Below are positions 9,347 through 17,860 of a DNA stretch of 64,000 nt, piece by piece. The notes below the pieces were generated by a model, which was not told where the DNA came from, did no database searches, and saw only the letters and a list, made by a program, of their open reading frames with translations. Numbering within the stretch: the stretch's first letter is position 1; every line of letters begins with the position of its first letter. This DNA comes from Thermaurantimonas aggregans. Its GTDB lineage: Bacteria > Bacteroidota > Bacteroidia > Flavobacteriales > Schleiferiaceae. The DNA lies in assembly GCF_003851885.1 (NCBI RefSeq), contig NZ_BHZE01000006.1:1-64000 (forward strand), given 5' to 3'. A program made the translations under genes and the position numbers.

Positions 9347-9732
9347 TACCAAGGCAATTGCTCTATTGATATTCTATAATCGTCTGATTTGGATTGTTCT
9401 ATAGTTAAGTCAGAAAAAACAATAAGAATACTACCTTTTTCAAGAGCTTTAAAACCATTATAATTTCCTGGCATAATATGAAGAACTTCACTCTTTTTTT
9501 CACTTAGTAAATACTCATTTTTTTTACTTGAATCCATCTGAATAGTTTTAATTAGAAAACTCCCTTTTGATACAAAAAACCACTTATTTTCTAACTTGTG
9601 TCCTTGCCATGCACGTATCACATCAAAATTTGGCTTAATACAATACATTCTGACAACTGAACTCATGTTAAACTCGTTAATAAATCTGATTGTACCGCGA
9701 TGATCTTTATATATATCTCCAGAAATAATCAT
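9346..9732 (-). CDS. Small cupin protein (WxcM/3,4-ketoisomerase-like or sugar-epimerase-like)
   Basis: A 128-residue single-domain cupin with features of the dTDP-sugar isomerase/epimerase group (DHRGTIRFINEFNM near the start, WQGHKLENKWFFVSKG about residues 43-58, HIMPGNYNGF about 85-94). It is inserted between fnlA and fnlB, with 5 bases to fnlA and a stop/start overlap with fnlB, so it is made with the FucNAc enzymes. That pathway does not need it as described in E. coli or S. aureus. Its reaction is unknown; it may modify a related sugar or assist FnlB. Confidence 0.78.
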   Translation of the reverse strand: MIISGDIYKDHRGTIRFINEFNMSSVVRMYCIKPNFDVIRAWQGHKLENKWFFVSKGSFLIKTIQMDSSKKNEYLLSEKKSEVLHIMPGNYNGFKALEKGSILIVFSDLTIEQSKSDDYRISIEQLPW

Positions 9733-9737
9733 AATAT

Positions 9738-10769
9738 TTAAACATAAAATTCTTTAATTTCATGCCCTAATAACTCTTTACGTATAATTGGCAACTTAAT
9801 AAGTAACTTTTTGATACCTTCTACATCAAGTCTTTCAGCATTATGTGAATGATAATCGGATATTTTTGACAAATTTTGTTCACCTTTATAAAAATAAATT
9901 GCATAATTTAAATCACGATTATCTGCAGGAATTCTGTAAAATTTACCCATATCCTCTGATTTTGCCATTTCTTCCCTTGTGCATAAAGTTTCATATAGTT
10001 TTTCTCCATGTCTTGTTCCTATTATTTGGATAGGTACCTCCTTCCCAGCTAATTCAATTATTGCCTTTGCAAGATCCGAAATTGTAGCAGAAGGTGCTTT
10101 ATGAACAAAAAGATCTCCAGGGTTTGCATTTTCAAAAGCGAATAATACCAAATCAACTGCATCATTAAGGCTCATTAAAAATCTTGTCATATTCGGATCG
10201 GTCACAGTGAGTGGTAGATTTTTTTTAATTTGACTAATAAAAAGGGGAATTACAGAGCCTCTTGAGGCCATAACATTTCCATATCTTGTAAGACAAACAA
10301 CGGTATTTGATAAATTTCTAGATTCTGCAATGGCAACTTTTTCCATCATGGCTTTTGAAATGCCCATTGCATTAATTGGATATGCCGCTTTGTCTGTACT
10401 TAGACAAATAACTTTTTTTACTCCATTTATTCCAGCAGCTTTTATTACATTAAAAGTTCCTTCTACATTGGTTTTTACTGCCTCCATTGGAAAAAATTCA
10501 CAGGAAGGAACCTGCTTAAGTGCAGCAGCATGAAAAATATAATCAACTCCCCTGGTGACTGGTTCAATGGAGTTGAAATCGCGTACATCACCTATATAAT
10601 ATCGAATTTTTTGATTCTTCAGAGCATTTCGCATTTCATCTTGTTTTTTTTCATCTCTTGAAAAAATTCGTATTTCCGAAAAGTGCTCTGTAGAAAGAAA
10701 ACGCTCCAAAACAGCACTGCCAAACGATCCTGTTCCTCCAGTGATTAATAATACTTTATTACTAAACAT
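9738..10769 (-). CDS. fnlA: UDP-GlcNAc C5-inverting 4,6-dehydratase (FnlA/CapE)
   Basis: First enzyme of UDP-L-FucNAc synthesis, an extended SDR of 343 residues. The NAD motif GGTGSFGSAV is at residues 11-20. The catalytic set is of the 'SMK' type known for this group: Ser in CLSTDKAA and Met-x-x-x-Lys in MGISKAMME, in place of the usual Tyr-x-x-x-Lys. There are no N-terminal membrane helices, so this is the soluble short form rather than WbpM/PglF. It lies 2 bases after the stop of the aminotransferase gene. Confidence 0.92.
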   Translation of the reverse strand: MFSNKVLLITGGTGSFGSAVLERFLSTEHFSEIRIFSRDEKKQDEMRNALKNQKIRYYIGDVRDFNSIEPVTRGVDYIFHAAALKQVPSCEFFPMEAVKTNVEGTFNVIKAAGINGVKKVICLSTDKAAYPINAMGISKAMMEKVAIAESRNLSNTVVCLTRYGNVMASRGSVIPLFISQIKKNLPLTVTDPNMTRFLMSLNDAVDLVLFAFENANPGDLFVHKAPSATISDLAKAIIELAGKEVPIQIIGTRHGEKLYETLCTREEMAKSEDMGKFYRIPADNRDLNYAIYFYKGEQNLSKISDYHSHNAERLDVEGIKKLLIKLPIIRKELLGHEIKEFYV

Positions 10770-10771
10770 TT

Positions 10772-11911
10772 TTATTTAAATATACTGTCCAAAACATCAA
10801 AAATTCTCTCCCAATCTTCTTCAGTCATGTTTGTTCCTGATGGAAGACATAAACCATGATTAAAAATACTTTCAGCGACTGTTTCACCAAAATAAAGAGC
10901 ATCTTTAAATACCGGCTGCATGTGCATAGGCTTCCAAACTGGCCTTGATTCAATATTTTTTTCCTCAAATGCTAACCAGAGTTTTTCCCTACTTATACCA
11001 TTATTTTTTTTTGGTTCAATCAATATCGTGGTCAACCATCTATTTGAAAAAAAACCCTTCTTTTCATCTAACCACTTTATGCAATAACCAAGTTTATTTT
11101 TTGCATCAAAATAAGCTTTATAACGATCAAAATTAGCTCTTCGACTCTGGATTCTGTCTTCTAACAATTTTAACTGTCCTCGCCCTATGGCAGCTATCAC
11201 ATTACTCATTCGATAATTAAAACCTATCTGAGAATGTTCATAGTGAGGAGCAGGATCTCTTGCCTGAGTTGCCAGAAATTTAGCCCTATTTATAACAGAA
11301 ATATCGCTGGAAATTAATGCACCACCACCGCTAGTTGTTATTATTTTATTTCCATTAAAAGAAAGAATTCCATAATCGCCAATAGAACCACATTTTTTAT
11401 CAAAATATTTTGAACCTAATGCTTCAGCAGCATCTTCAATTATTGGTATAGAATAAAGTTTAGAAATTTCAATGATTTTTGACATTGATGCTGGCATACC
11501 ATACAAATGTACTGGTATAATTGCTTTGGGCTTTTTCCCCTTCTTTAATCTGTTCTTAATAGCTATTTCTAAATATTCAGGATCAATATTCCAAGTATTA
11601 TCTTCAGAATCAATGAATATGGGATGTGCACCTGTATAAGTGATTGGATATGCCGAACCAGAAAAAGTAAGGCTTTGACAAATTACTTCATCACCAGGCT
11701 TTGTACCACATAAAATTAAAGCCAAATGGATTGCAGCAGTTCCAGAACTTAACACAGCAACATAGGATCCATCAAACAATTCTTGTAAATCTTGTTCAAA
11801 ACCATCTACTTCAGGACCTAATGGAGCAATCCAATTTGATTTAAAAACTTCATTTACTTTATGTATCTCTTGTTCGCCAAGATGAGGAGGAGATAAGTAA
11901 ATACGTTTCAA
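10772..11911 (-). CDS. DegT/DnrJ/EryC1/StrS-family sugar aminotransferase (PglE-like)
   Basis: PLP-dependent nucleotide-sugar aminotransferase, 379 residues. The PLP lysine is in LSFNGNKIITTSGGGA (about residue 190) and the upstream EDAAEALGS segment contains the cofactor Asp. The N-terminus (KRIYLSPPH..NWIAPLGPEVDGFE) is typical of the group that aminates UDP-4-keto-6-deoxy-GlcNAc. The start codon is TTG, placed one base after a run of 20 A on the coding strand; family alignment supports this start because no ATG precedes the conserved N-terminus. A dedicated retaining 4,6-dehydratase for it is not in the window. Confidence 0.88.
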   Translation of the reverse strand: MKRIYLSPPHLGEQEIHKVNEVFKSNWIAPLGPEVDGFEQDLQELFDGSYVAVLSSGTAAIHLALILCGTKPGDEVICQSLTFSGSAYPITYTGAHPIFIDSEDNTWNIDPEYLEIAIKNRLKKGKKPKAIIPVHLYGMPASMSKIIEISKLYSIPIIEDAAEALGSKYFDKKCGSIGDYGILSFNGNKIITTSGGGALISSDISVINRAKFLATQARDPAPHYEHSQIGFNYRMSNVIAAIGRGQLKLLEDRIQSRRANFDRYKAYFDAKNKLGYCIKWLDEKKGFFSNRWLTTILIEPKKNNGISREKLWLAFEEKNIESRPVWKPMHMQPVFKDALYFGETVAESIFNHGLCLPSGTNMTEEDWERIFDVLDSIFK

Positions 11912-12025
11912 GTTTTTTTTTTTTTTTTTTTTATTTTTTTATCGCTATTAAATTGTTCTTTAATAGGACCAAATTAAATATATTTTAACACAACATCAAA
12001 AAAAATAATAGTTGACTAAAGAAAA
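11912..12025. other. Gap with 20-base homopolymer
   Basis: Between the aminotransferase and the HisF-like gene. It contains an uninterrupted T20 (plus strand 11913-11932), one A, then T7. On the coding strand this is A7-T-A20 ending right before the TTG start of the aminotransferase. No gene or hairpin terminator is seen. Confidence 0.85.
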
Positions 12026-12805
12026 TTAAGAATAAAATTTTGAAATAAAATTAGAGAAAATTTCCTTTTTTGTTTCGATGTTGGGGTATGACAAAAGAAC
12101 AGCACGATATTTACCTTTAAATACAAAAAAACTGCCAGCAGCTAATCCTAATAGGTCAAAATTATCAACTGCATCTTTAAAATGACTATATGACCCTACA
12201 CCACCTAACACAGTCAAAGGCACATTAATTACTTCTGCAAACTCTTTAATTAAATTTAAATCATAACCTGTCATTAAACCATCTTTATCAATGGAATTTA
12301 ATACAATTTCACCTACACCATATTCTTGAATTTTTATTAAATATTCTTTTATATCTATATCCATTCGCTTTGTACCATTATTAATATATATATAATATTT
12401 ATCATCTTTCTTTATATCCAAAATTACAACAACACTTTGTACACCAACTTCTTTTCCAACATCTTTTATAAATTCCGGGTTTAAAATAGCAGCAGATGAA
12501 AGAGCTATTTTTTCAACTCCTAATTTAAATATTTTTTTTGCTTGATTGATATTTTTTATACCCCCACCATAACAAATTGGCATTCGAGCTTCAGCTGCAA
12601 GCCTTTCAATTAAAAAATAATTAGGTTCTAAATTTTTTGAAGTACAATCAATATCTAAAATTATTAATTCATCTACATTAAATTCATTAAATATTCGAAC
12701 TGTATTAATAGGATCTCCAATATACTTATATTCCTTGAAATTAACACTTTTATAAAGCTGATTTTTGTGTATAAGAAGACAAGGTATTAAACGTGGTAAG
12801 AGCAT
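12026..12805 (-). CDS. HisF-like cyclase-fold subunit for sugar amidation (WbuZ-like)
   Basis: A (beta/alpha)8 protein of 259 residues related to imidazole glycerol phosphate synthase HisF. It lies beside a HisH-like glutaminase and a WbpG/WbuX-like amidotransferase rather than histidine genes. HisF normally has CLDVK with the first catalytic Asp; here the segment reads CLLIHK, so that Asp is missing, while the second Asp (LDIKKDDK) and the GGVGS phosphate-binding segment remain. This fits a role as ammonia-channel partner of the glutaminase in making a uronamide, as proposed for the P. aeruginosa wbpG/hisH/hisF set, not histidine synthesis. Confidence 0.85.
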   Translation of the reverse strand: MLLPRLIPCLLIHKNQLYKSVNFKEYKYIGDPINTVRIFNEFNVDELIILDIDCTSKNLEPNYFLIERLAAEARMPICYGGGIKNINQAKKIFKLGVEKIALSSAAILNPEFIKDVGKEVGVQSVVVILDIKKDDKYYIYINNGTKRMDIDIKEYLIKIQEYGVGEIVLNSIDKDGLMTGYDLNLIKEFAEVINVPLTVLGGVGSYSHFKDAVDNFDLLGLAAGSFFVFKGKYRAVLLSYPNIETKKEIFSNFISKFYS

Positions 12806-12811
12806 AAGATA

Positions 12812-13429
12812 TTATACATTTAAATCAATAAAATTTTTTATCAATAAAAGACCATTCTTATTACTTTTTTCAGGATGAAATTGTACACCAAAGATATTTT
12901 CTTTATTAATAGCAGAAATAAAATGAATACCATAATATGATTCAGCAATCTTATAAGTATCATCACAATCTACATAATAAGAATGTAAAAAGTAAAAAAA
13001 TGATGGATTTGGATGATTTAAAAATATGGGGGAATTGTTTATCGGATTTACATGATTCCAACCCATATGTGGTGTTTTTGTTTTAAAGGGAATTTTTGAT
13101 GTATCGAATTTTTTAACAAAACCATCCACCCATCCTAAACCATTTAAAGAACCTTCTTCACTGAAATTAAATAAAATTTGCATACCAACACAAACACCAA
13201 GAAATAGTTTTTTTTTAATGATTATCTCATGTTCAAGTGTATCACGCAAACCAGATTTATTTAACAAATCCATTGCTGTATCAAAAGCACCTACACCAGG
13301 AAGTATTATTTTTTCAGCTAATTTTAAATTTTCAGGTGTGTTAGCTACAATGTATTTAATATTTAATCTTTCAAAAATATTTACAAATGCTTTTATATTA
13401 CCAAGACCATAATCAACTACAGCAATCAT
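12812..13429 (-). CDS. HisH-like glutamine amidotransferase subunit (WbuY-like)
   Basis: Class I glutaminase delivering ammonia to the sugar amidation reaction. The catalytic Cys lies in GVCVGMQ (about residue 77) and His/Glu in GVQFHPEKS near the end, so the triad is intact. I chose the ATG at 13429 (MIAVVDYGLGNIK, the conserved N-terminus). The longer in-frame start at 13459 would overlap the amidotransferase gene and add a basic tail without homology. It lies 6 bases upstream of the HisF-like gene. Confidence 0.88.
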   Translation of the reverse strand: MIAVVDYGLGNIKAFVNIFERLNIKYIVANTPENLKLAEKIILPGVGAFDTAMDLLNKSGLRDTLEHEIIIKKKLFLGVCVGMQILFNFSEEGSLNGLGWVDGFVKKFDTSKIPFKTKTPHMGWNHVNPINNSPIFLNHPNPSFFYFLHSYYVDCDDTYKIAESYYGIHFISAINKENIFGVQFHPEKSNKNGLLLIKNFIDLNV

Positions 13430-13430
13430 A

Positions 13431-14579
13431 TTAAAATTTTCTTTTTTTTGTTTTTTCAATACCTAATAAATTTAATACAGACGCTCCAAATTTAAAAACG
13501 CTACTTTGATTTTTATAATCCCAATAATATTTTTTAGGGATAGAGAAGTAATGAGTTAATTCTTGTATAGATATTCCTAATTTGGAGGCAATAAAATAAA
13601 TTTCTTCATTAATTTGTTCTTCAGATAAAGGGGGTTTATTTAATATTTCAAGAGCTTCGTTTCTTTGAAGTTGCCCAGTTAAAATAAGACTTGACAATTG
13701 AACTCTTCTAGGATCAAAACCAAATCTCATAGGCAACCAATAACCTTCAAAAAAGCGTGTAAATCTTGACTCAAAATGTTTTTGTTGATATGGTTTATAA
13801 TTATATTGATCAATTAATACTTTTATCGCATTATTTTTGAAATAAGGGATTAAATTTAACAATTTAACCACTGTAATACCTTTTATATATTTTAAATATA
13901 ATTTATGTCTAAATATTGAACTAAAGGGATAAGATTCAAAAGAAATATTTGAATGTTTTTTTATTATATCATTTAAAAATATCATATCTGTTCCATAATA
14001 ATAATACTTTAAGGGATATTGAACACATTCTGTTGAAAAGTTTCCTCCATTAAAAATGTATTTAATATTATACTTTTCCGCGTATTTATAGAGTGCGGCA
14101 ATAAATGCATGATCTTGTGGAATATCTAAATATGGTACACCAGCTTTGAAGAAAGCTAGTTGAAATTCTCGCATTTCATCCCAATTTATTACTTCAGTAT
14201 ATAAGTCGAGACCTAGTTTATCAACTATGGAATAAATGTTATTTACTGCAATTTCAGAATTCCAGCCACCATCTACGTGAAAAACCAATGGTCGTAAATT
14301 AAACTTAGTAACAGCAACATGCAACATGTAAGAGCTATCAATGCCTCCACTCAAACCAATAATACAATCATATTCTTTATTTTTTCCATCTTTTTTTATT
14401 TTTTGAATTATTTTGTTAACATCATTTTCATCATTAATACTTTTCTCCCAATGTCTTTTAACATGATTTGTAAAATCATGACAGTGATCACAAACTCCAT
14501 CTGAATCAAATTGAATCATAGGATCAGAAGTGTCCATTACGCAATTAGTACACTGTCTATATTCTGTGGAAATATTCAT
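13431..14579 (-). CDS. N-acetyl sugar amidotransferase (WbpG/WbuX/PseA-like)
   Basis: ATP-pyrophosphatase-type amidotransferase, 382 residues. An N-terminal Cys cluster (CTNCVMDTS...CDHCHDF) probably binds zinc, and the PP-loop GLSGGIDSSYM lies near residue 75. In characterised clusters WbpG uses ammonia from the HisH/HisF pair to convert a carboxyl of a (di)amino uronic acid into an amide. Here all three genes are adjacent and the locus encodes WlbA/WlbB and a UDP-sugar 6-dehydrogenase, so an amidated 2,3-diacetamido uronic acid is the likely product. Confidence 0.9.
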   Translation of the reverse strand: MNISTEYRQCTNCVMDTSDPMIQFDSDGVCDHCHDFTNHVKRHWEKSINDENDVNKIIQKIKKDGKNKEYDCIIGLSGGIDSSYMLHVAVTKFNLRPLVFHVDGGWNSEIAVNNIYSIVDKLGLDLYTEVINWDEMREFQLAFFKAGVPYLDIPQDHAFIAALYKYAEKYNIKYIFNGGNFSTECVQYPLKYYYYGTDMIFLNDIIKKHSNISFESYPFSSIFRHKLYLKYIKGITVVKLLNLIPYFKNNAIKVLIDQYNYKPYQQKHFESRFTRFFEGYWLPMRFGFDPRRVQLSSLILTGQLQRNEALEILNKPPLSEEQINEEIYFIASKLGISIQELTHYFSIPKKYYWDYKNQSSVFKFGASVLNLLGIEKTKKRKF

Positions 14580-15697
14580 TTTTTAAAAGAATTATAAATT
14601 TTTAACCATATATTGTTTTCAGAGGTATTAATGTTATAAAATTTATTATATAAATACAATGCATTTGAACACATTTCAAGGTAACTATTTTCATCTAATA
14701 AAAGAGCTTTATCGATGATCTCTGATAATTTATCAGGATCATTATTAACCCACCATCCAGCCTTATATATATTTAATATTTCCCAGGGAGCGCCTTTAGA
14801 AACAATGACTGGGGTAGATTGCGACAAGGCTTCAATGATTACATTTCCAAAATTTTCTCTATCAGAAGATAGAATTAAAAAATAAGCGTTATAAAGTAAA
14901 TTATATTTATTCTGATTATATATTTCACCGATAAATTTAATTTTATTTTCAAGATTATATTTTTTGGTTAAATCATGAAGATAATTTAAATATAAATAAT
15001 CAATTTTTCTTAGAGGTTTACCGGCTATAATAAAGTTAGAAATTGAATTTACAAAATATTTTGATTTATACAAAGCAATTATCGTATTTTCTATTTTTTT
15101 TATATCATAAATAATACCTAAATACACAAAATCTTTTGAAAATACTTGTTTTTTTTCTCTCGGTAATTCATTTATAAAATTGGGTTGTGTAAAAATATTT
15201 GGATTTTTAAATAATTTAGTTATTGCATTTACTTCCTCATTTGATGTTGCATGAAAAACAATCTTATTCTTGATAAGTATATAAAATTTAATTATTATTT
15301 TTTTTACAAATTTATCAATCGCCTCTTCAAAAAATTCTCCTCTAGGTGATAAGATAACAGTTTTTTTTAAAAGTATGGAATAAATAATAGTGAAAAGGGT
15401 TAATAAACTATACGCACTTGAGTAATGAACAATGTCGCATTTTGGTATAGTTTTATAGGTTATATATACTGCATATATGGGAAACTTTGGATTTTTACTT
15501 TTTGTATAATAAACAAATCCACAGTCTAAATTAATCCATGTATTTGTATTATAATTATTTGGAACTTTAAAATTAGTTGTAACAATATAACAATTAATTC
15601 CATTTTTTTTTAAATACTTAGATAACCAATAAACAGAACTACTAGGACCTCCAATGGTAGTTGGATAAAAAATAGCAATGGGAAATAGAATTTTCAT
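14576..15697 (-). CDS. Glycosyltransferase family 4
   Basis: GT-B glycosyltransferase of 373 residues. N-terminal acceptor-side sequence IFYPTTIGGPSSSVYWLSKYL is followed by a C-terminal donor-binding half with the E-x7-E motif (SSDRENFGNVIIEALSQSTPVI, about 280-301) preceded by KIKFIGEIYNQNKYN. It overlaps the amidotransferase gene by 4 bases (ATGA). Donor and linkage cannot be read from sequence. Confidence 0.88.
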   Translation of the reverse strand: MKILFPIAIFYPTTIGGPSSSVYWLSKYLKKNGINCYIVTTNFKVPNNYNTNTWINLDCGFVYYTKSKNPKFPIYAVYITYKTIPKCDIVHYSSAYSLLTLFTIIYSILLKKTVILSPRGEFFEEAIDKFVKKIIIKFYILIKNKIVFHATSNEEVNAITKLFKNPNIFTQPNFINELPREKKQVFSKDFVYLGIIYDIKKIENTIIALYKSKYFVNSISNFIIAGKPLRKIDYLYLNYLHDLTKKYNLENKIKFIGEIYNQNKYNLLYNAYFLILSSDRENFGNVIIEALSQSTPVIVSKGAPWEILNIYKAGWWVNNDPDKLSEIIDKALLLDENSYLEMCSNALYLYNKFYNINTSENNIWLKIYNSFKK

Positions 15698-15704
15698 TCC
15701 CTAG

Positions 15705-16538
15705 TTATTTTATCAATTTTGACCCTAAAGAGTCAAATAGTTTTTTAAGTCGCCAATAGTTTAAAACTAATGGTCTTATTTTTTTTCCAATTTTAAAAGA
15801 AAAAAATTTTGAGATGTATAAATTATAATATGAATTTTGAAAAACCTGATAATATTCTTTTTTTACAATTTCATCCCAATTTGAATAATTTAAAGCTGCC
15901 TTTGTTATATTTTGCTTCCTGTGATTGGCTAAATATTTGTTAATATATTTGACTTTTGATTTATAAAATAGCCTGGAATAAAATTCATTATCAATCCCAC
16001 ATTTAAAATTAATATTAAAAGCATCTCTATCAGATAACAAATGTTTCTTCCAAAAGACTGCGTTAGATGATGTAGTATTTGAAAATCCAACAAATACGCT
16101 TATAAAGTAAGAAAATTTCGTGTGTTTAATGAAACCTATAATTTTGTCATTGTAATCTATTATATATATATTACCAAAAACTATTTCCAGACTAGAATCT
16201 GTACTAAAAGTGTTTATAACAGAACTAAAAGCATCTCTACAAAAAGTATCATCGGAATTTATCCAACAAATAATATCACCAGTAACATACTTTATAGCAT
16301 GGTTTAAAGCAGATGCCTGACCTGAATTTTCTTGACGAAAAATTTTTATTTTATCAGGATATTTATTTTTGTATTCACATAAAATATTCCATGAATTGTC
16401 AGTTGATCCATCGTCTACGACAATAATTTCATAAAACTTGTAATCTTGTTCTATAATACTATCAATTGTTTTTGAAATATATTTATCATAATTATAATTT
16501 GGAATAAGAACAGAAATTTTGAAACAAGTGTTTGACAT
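15705..16538 (-). CDS. Glycosyltransferase family 2
   Basis: GT-A inverting-type glycosyltransferase, 277 residues. N-terminal SVLIPNYNYDKYI, VVDDGSTDNSW (about residue 41) and the DxD-like metal site WINSDDTF (about 93) are visible, together with an Asp-His region (CGIDNEFYSRL). There are no membrane helices. It is part of the Wzx/Wzy-type repeat-unit assembly block. Confidence 0.88.
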   Translation of the reverse strand: MSNTCFKISVLIPNYNYDKYISKTIDSIIEQDYKFYEIIVVDDGSTDNSWNILCEYKNKYPDKIKIFRQENSGQASALNHAIKYVTGDIICWINSDDTFCRDAFSSVINTFSTDSSLEIVFGNIYIIDYNDKIIGFIKHTKFSYFISVFVGFSNTTSSNAVFWKKHLLSDRDAFNINFKCGIDNEFYSRLFYKSKVKYINKYLANHRKQNITKAALNYSNWDEIVKKEYYQVFQNSYYNLYISKFFSFKIGKKIRPLVLNYWRLKKLFDSLGSKLIK

Positions 16539-16543
16539 AAGAA

Positions 16544-17854
16544 TTATTTTCTAGAATGTAAACCAATAAAAATAGCAGAAAATAAAATAAATGTAATATT
16601 AATAAAAACAAAATTGAAAAGTAAGGAAGATAAATATATTTTACTGATATTTAACGGTAGATTTTTAAATGATAATTTAATAATGTTATAAATAAATAAA
16701 AAATACAATGTAAGACCGATTAAACCAGATCGAGCTGTAATGTTTATTGGAAATACATTTGGTACTGAATCCACCCTACCCCAAACGTGAAAAATAGTAT
16801 TAGAAGGAATATATTTGCTCATAGGTAAGCTAATCAAATTTGGACCAGTTCCTGTAACTAAATAAATTGGATTATTCCATAAATAGATAAGTGCTAATCT
16901 ATCAAAAATATCAAACCTTTTAAACAATTTAGGTTCATTTTTAATCCAATCCTCATCTAAAGCAATAAGCGCTTTAGTAATTTTACGGTGTGTGCCTGGA
17001 TGCAATAAATTATTTTCTAATAGAATAAAATAAGATGTGATCAATAAAAAAGCAATTAGAATAAAACTTAAAATACTTTTAAAATTAAATTTTAAAAAAA
17101 TCAAAACATTTAACAGTAAGAATAATATGTAAGATGAAGCAGAGGAACTTAGTAAAACACCCAAAATACATGTAAAAATAGAAAATAAATAAAATTTAGT
17201 ATATTTTTTAAATTGAATACAAAAAAGTAAAATTATTGAATATGCAAAAGCACTTGAACGACCTAAAGCTTTAGGCTCTCCATTTAAACCTAAAAATCTA
17301 TTTTTTTCAAAGTATTCTAAGTCAAATAAAGTGGCTTTTATTTGATATGATATAAAATAATCAAACAAACCTATCCAAAAAGATAAAATGGCTGAAATAG
17401 CAAATGCTTTTATTATAAATTCTAAAGTAATTCTTCTATATTTTATTGAAAATATTACATAAAAAATAACAATAAATTCAAGAAATATTCGAATTATTTG
17501 AACAATAGTCCTTCCATGTGCTTTTTGGCTCCATGATCTATCTCCACTCATGTCTTCCCAAGGAAAAATAAATCCAAAAATTACCCCTAATATTATCAAA
17601 TAAATAAATTCATATTTAATATATCGAATTAAATTTTCTATAATTATATTTTTTTTAAAAAGATGATTTATTACGAAGGGTATATTTATAATAGCTATAA
17701 AATAAATTAAAAGTATATTAACATTAAATAATTTAAAATATAAGGTATCAGAAACTATGGAAAAAATGGATAGAAAGAAATTTAATTTATGTTTATTTAA
17801 AAAATGAAGAATTGAAATTAATACTATGAAAAAAATTGAGAGTATTAAACCCAC
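16544..17854 (-). CDS. O-antigen/polysaccharide polymerase (Wzy-like)
   Basis: Integral membrane protein of 436 residues with about ten or more hydrophobic segments and a large periplasmic-type loop in the C-terminal third (LVTGTGPNLISLP..ARSGLIG), the general layout of Wzy polymerases and the O-antigen ligase superfamily. Its place between glycosyltransferases and the flippase gene supports Wzy. The start is GTG at 17854. Wzy proteins share little sequence, so the call rests on topology and context. Confidence 0.78.
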   Translation of the reverse strand: MGLILSIFFIVLISILHFLNKHKLNFFLSIFSIVSDTLYFKLFNVNILLIYFIAIINIPFVINHLFKKNIIIENLIRYIKYEFIYLIILGVIFGFIFPWEDMSGDRSWSQKAHGRTIVQIIRIFLEFIVIFYVIFSIKYRRITLEFIIKAFAISAILSFWIGLFDYFISYQIKATLFDLEYFEKNRFLGLNGEPKALGRSSAFAYSIILLFCIQFKKYTKFYLFSIFTCILGVLLSSSASSYILFLLLNVLIFLKFNFKSILSFILIAFLLITSYFILLENNLLHPGTHRKITKALIALDEDWIKNEPKLFKRFDIFDRLALIYLWNNPIYLVTGTGPNLISLPMSKYIPSNTIFHVWGRVDSVPNVFPINITARSGLIGLTLYFLFIYNIIKLSFKNLPLNISKIYLSSLLFNFVFINITFILFSAIFIGLHSRK

Positions 17855-17860
17855 GAATCT

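Noticed and set aside
12026-13429. Histidine biosynthesis genes hisF/hisH
   Set aside because: The HisF-like protein lacks the first catalytic Asp, and both genes lie beside a WbpG-type sugar amidotransferase in a glycan locus.
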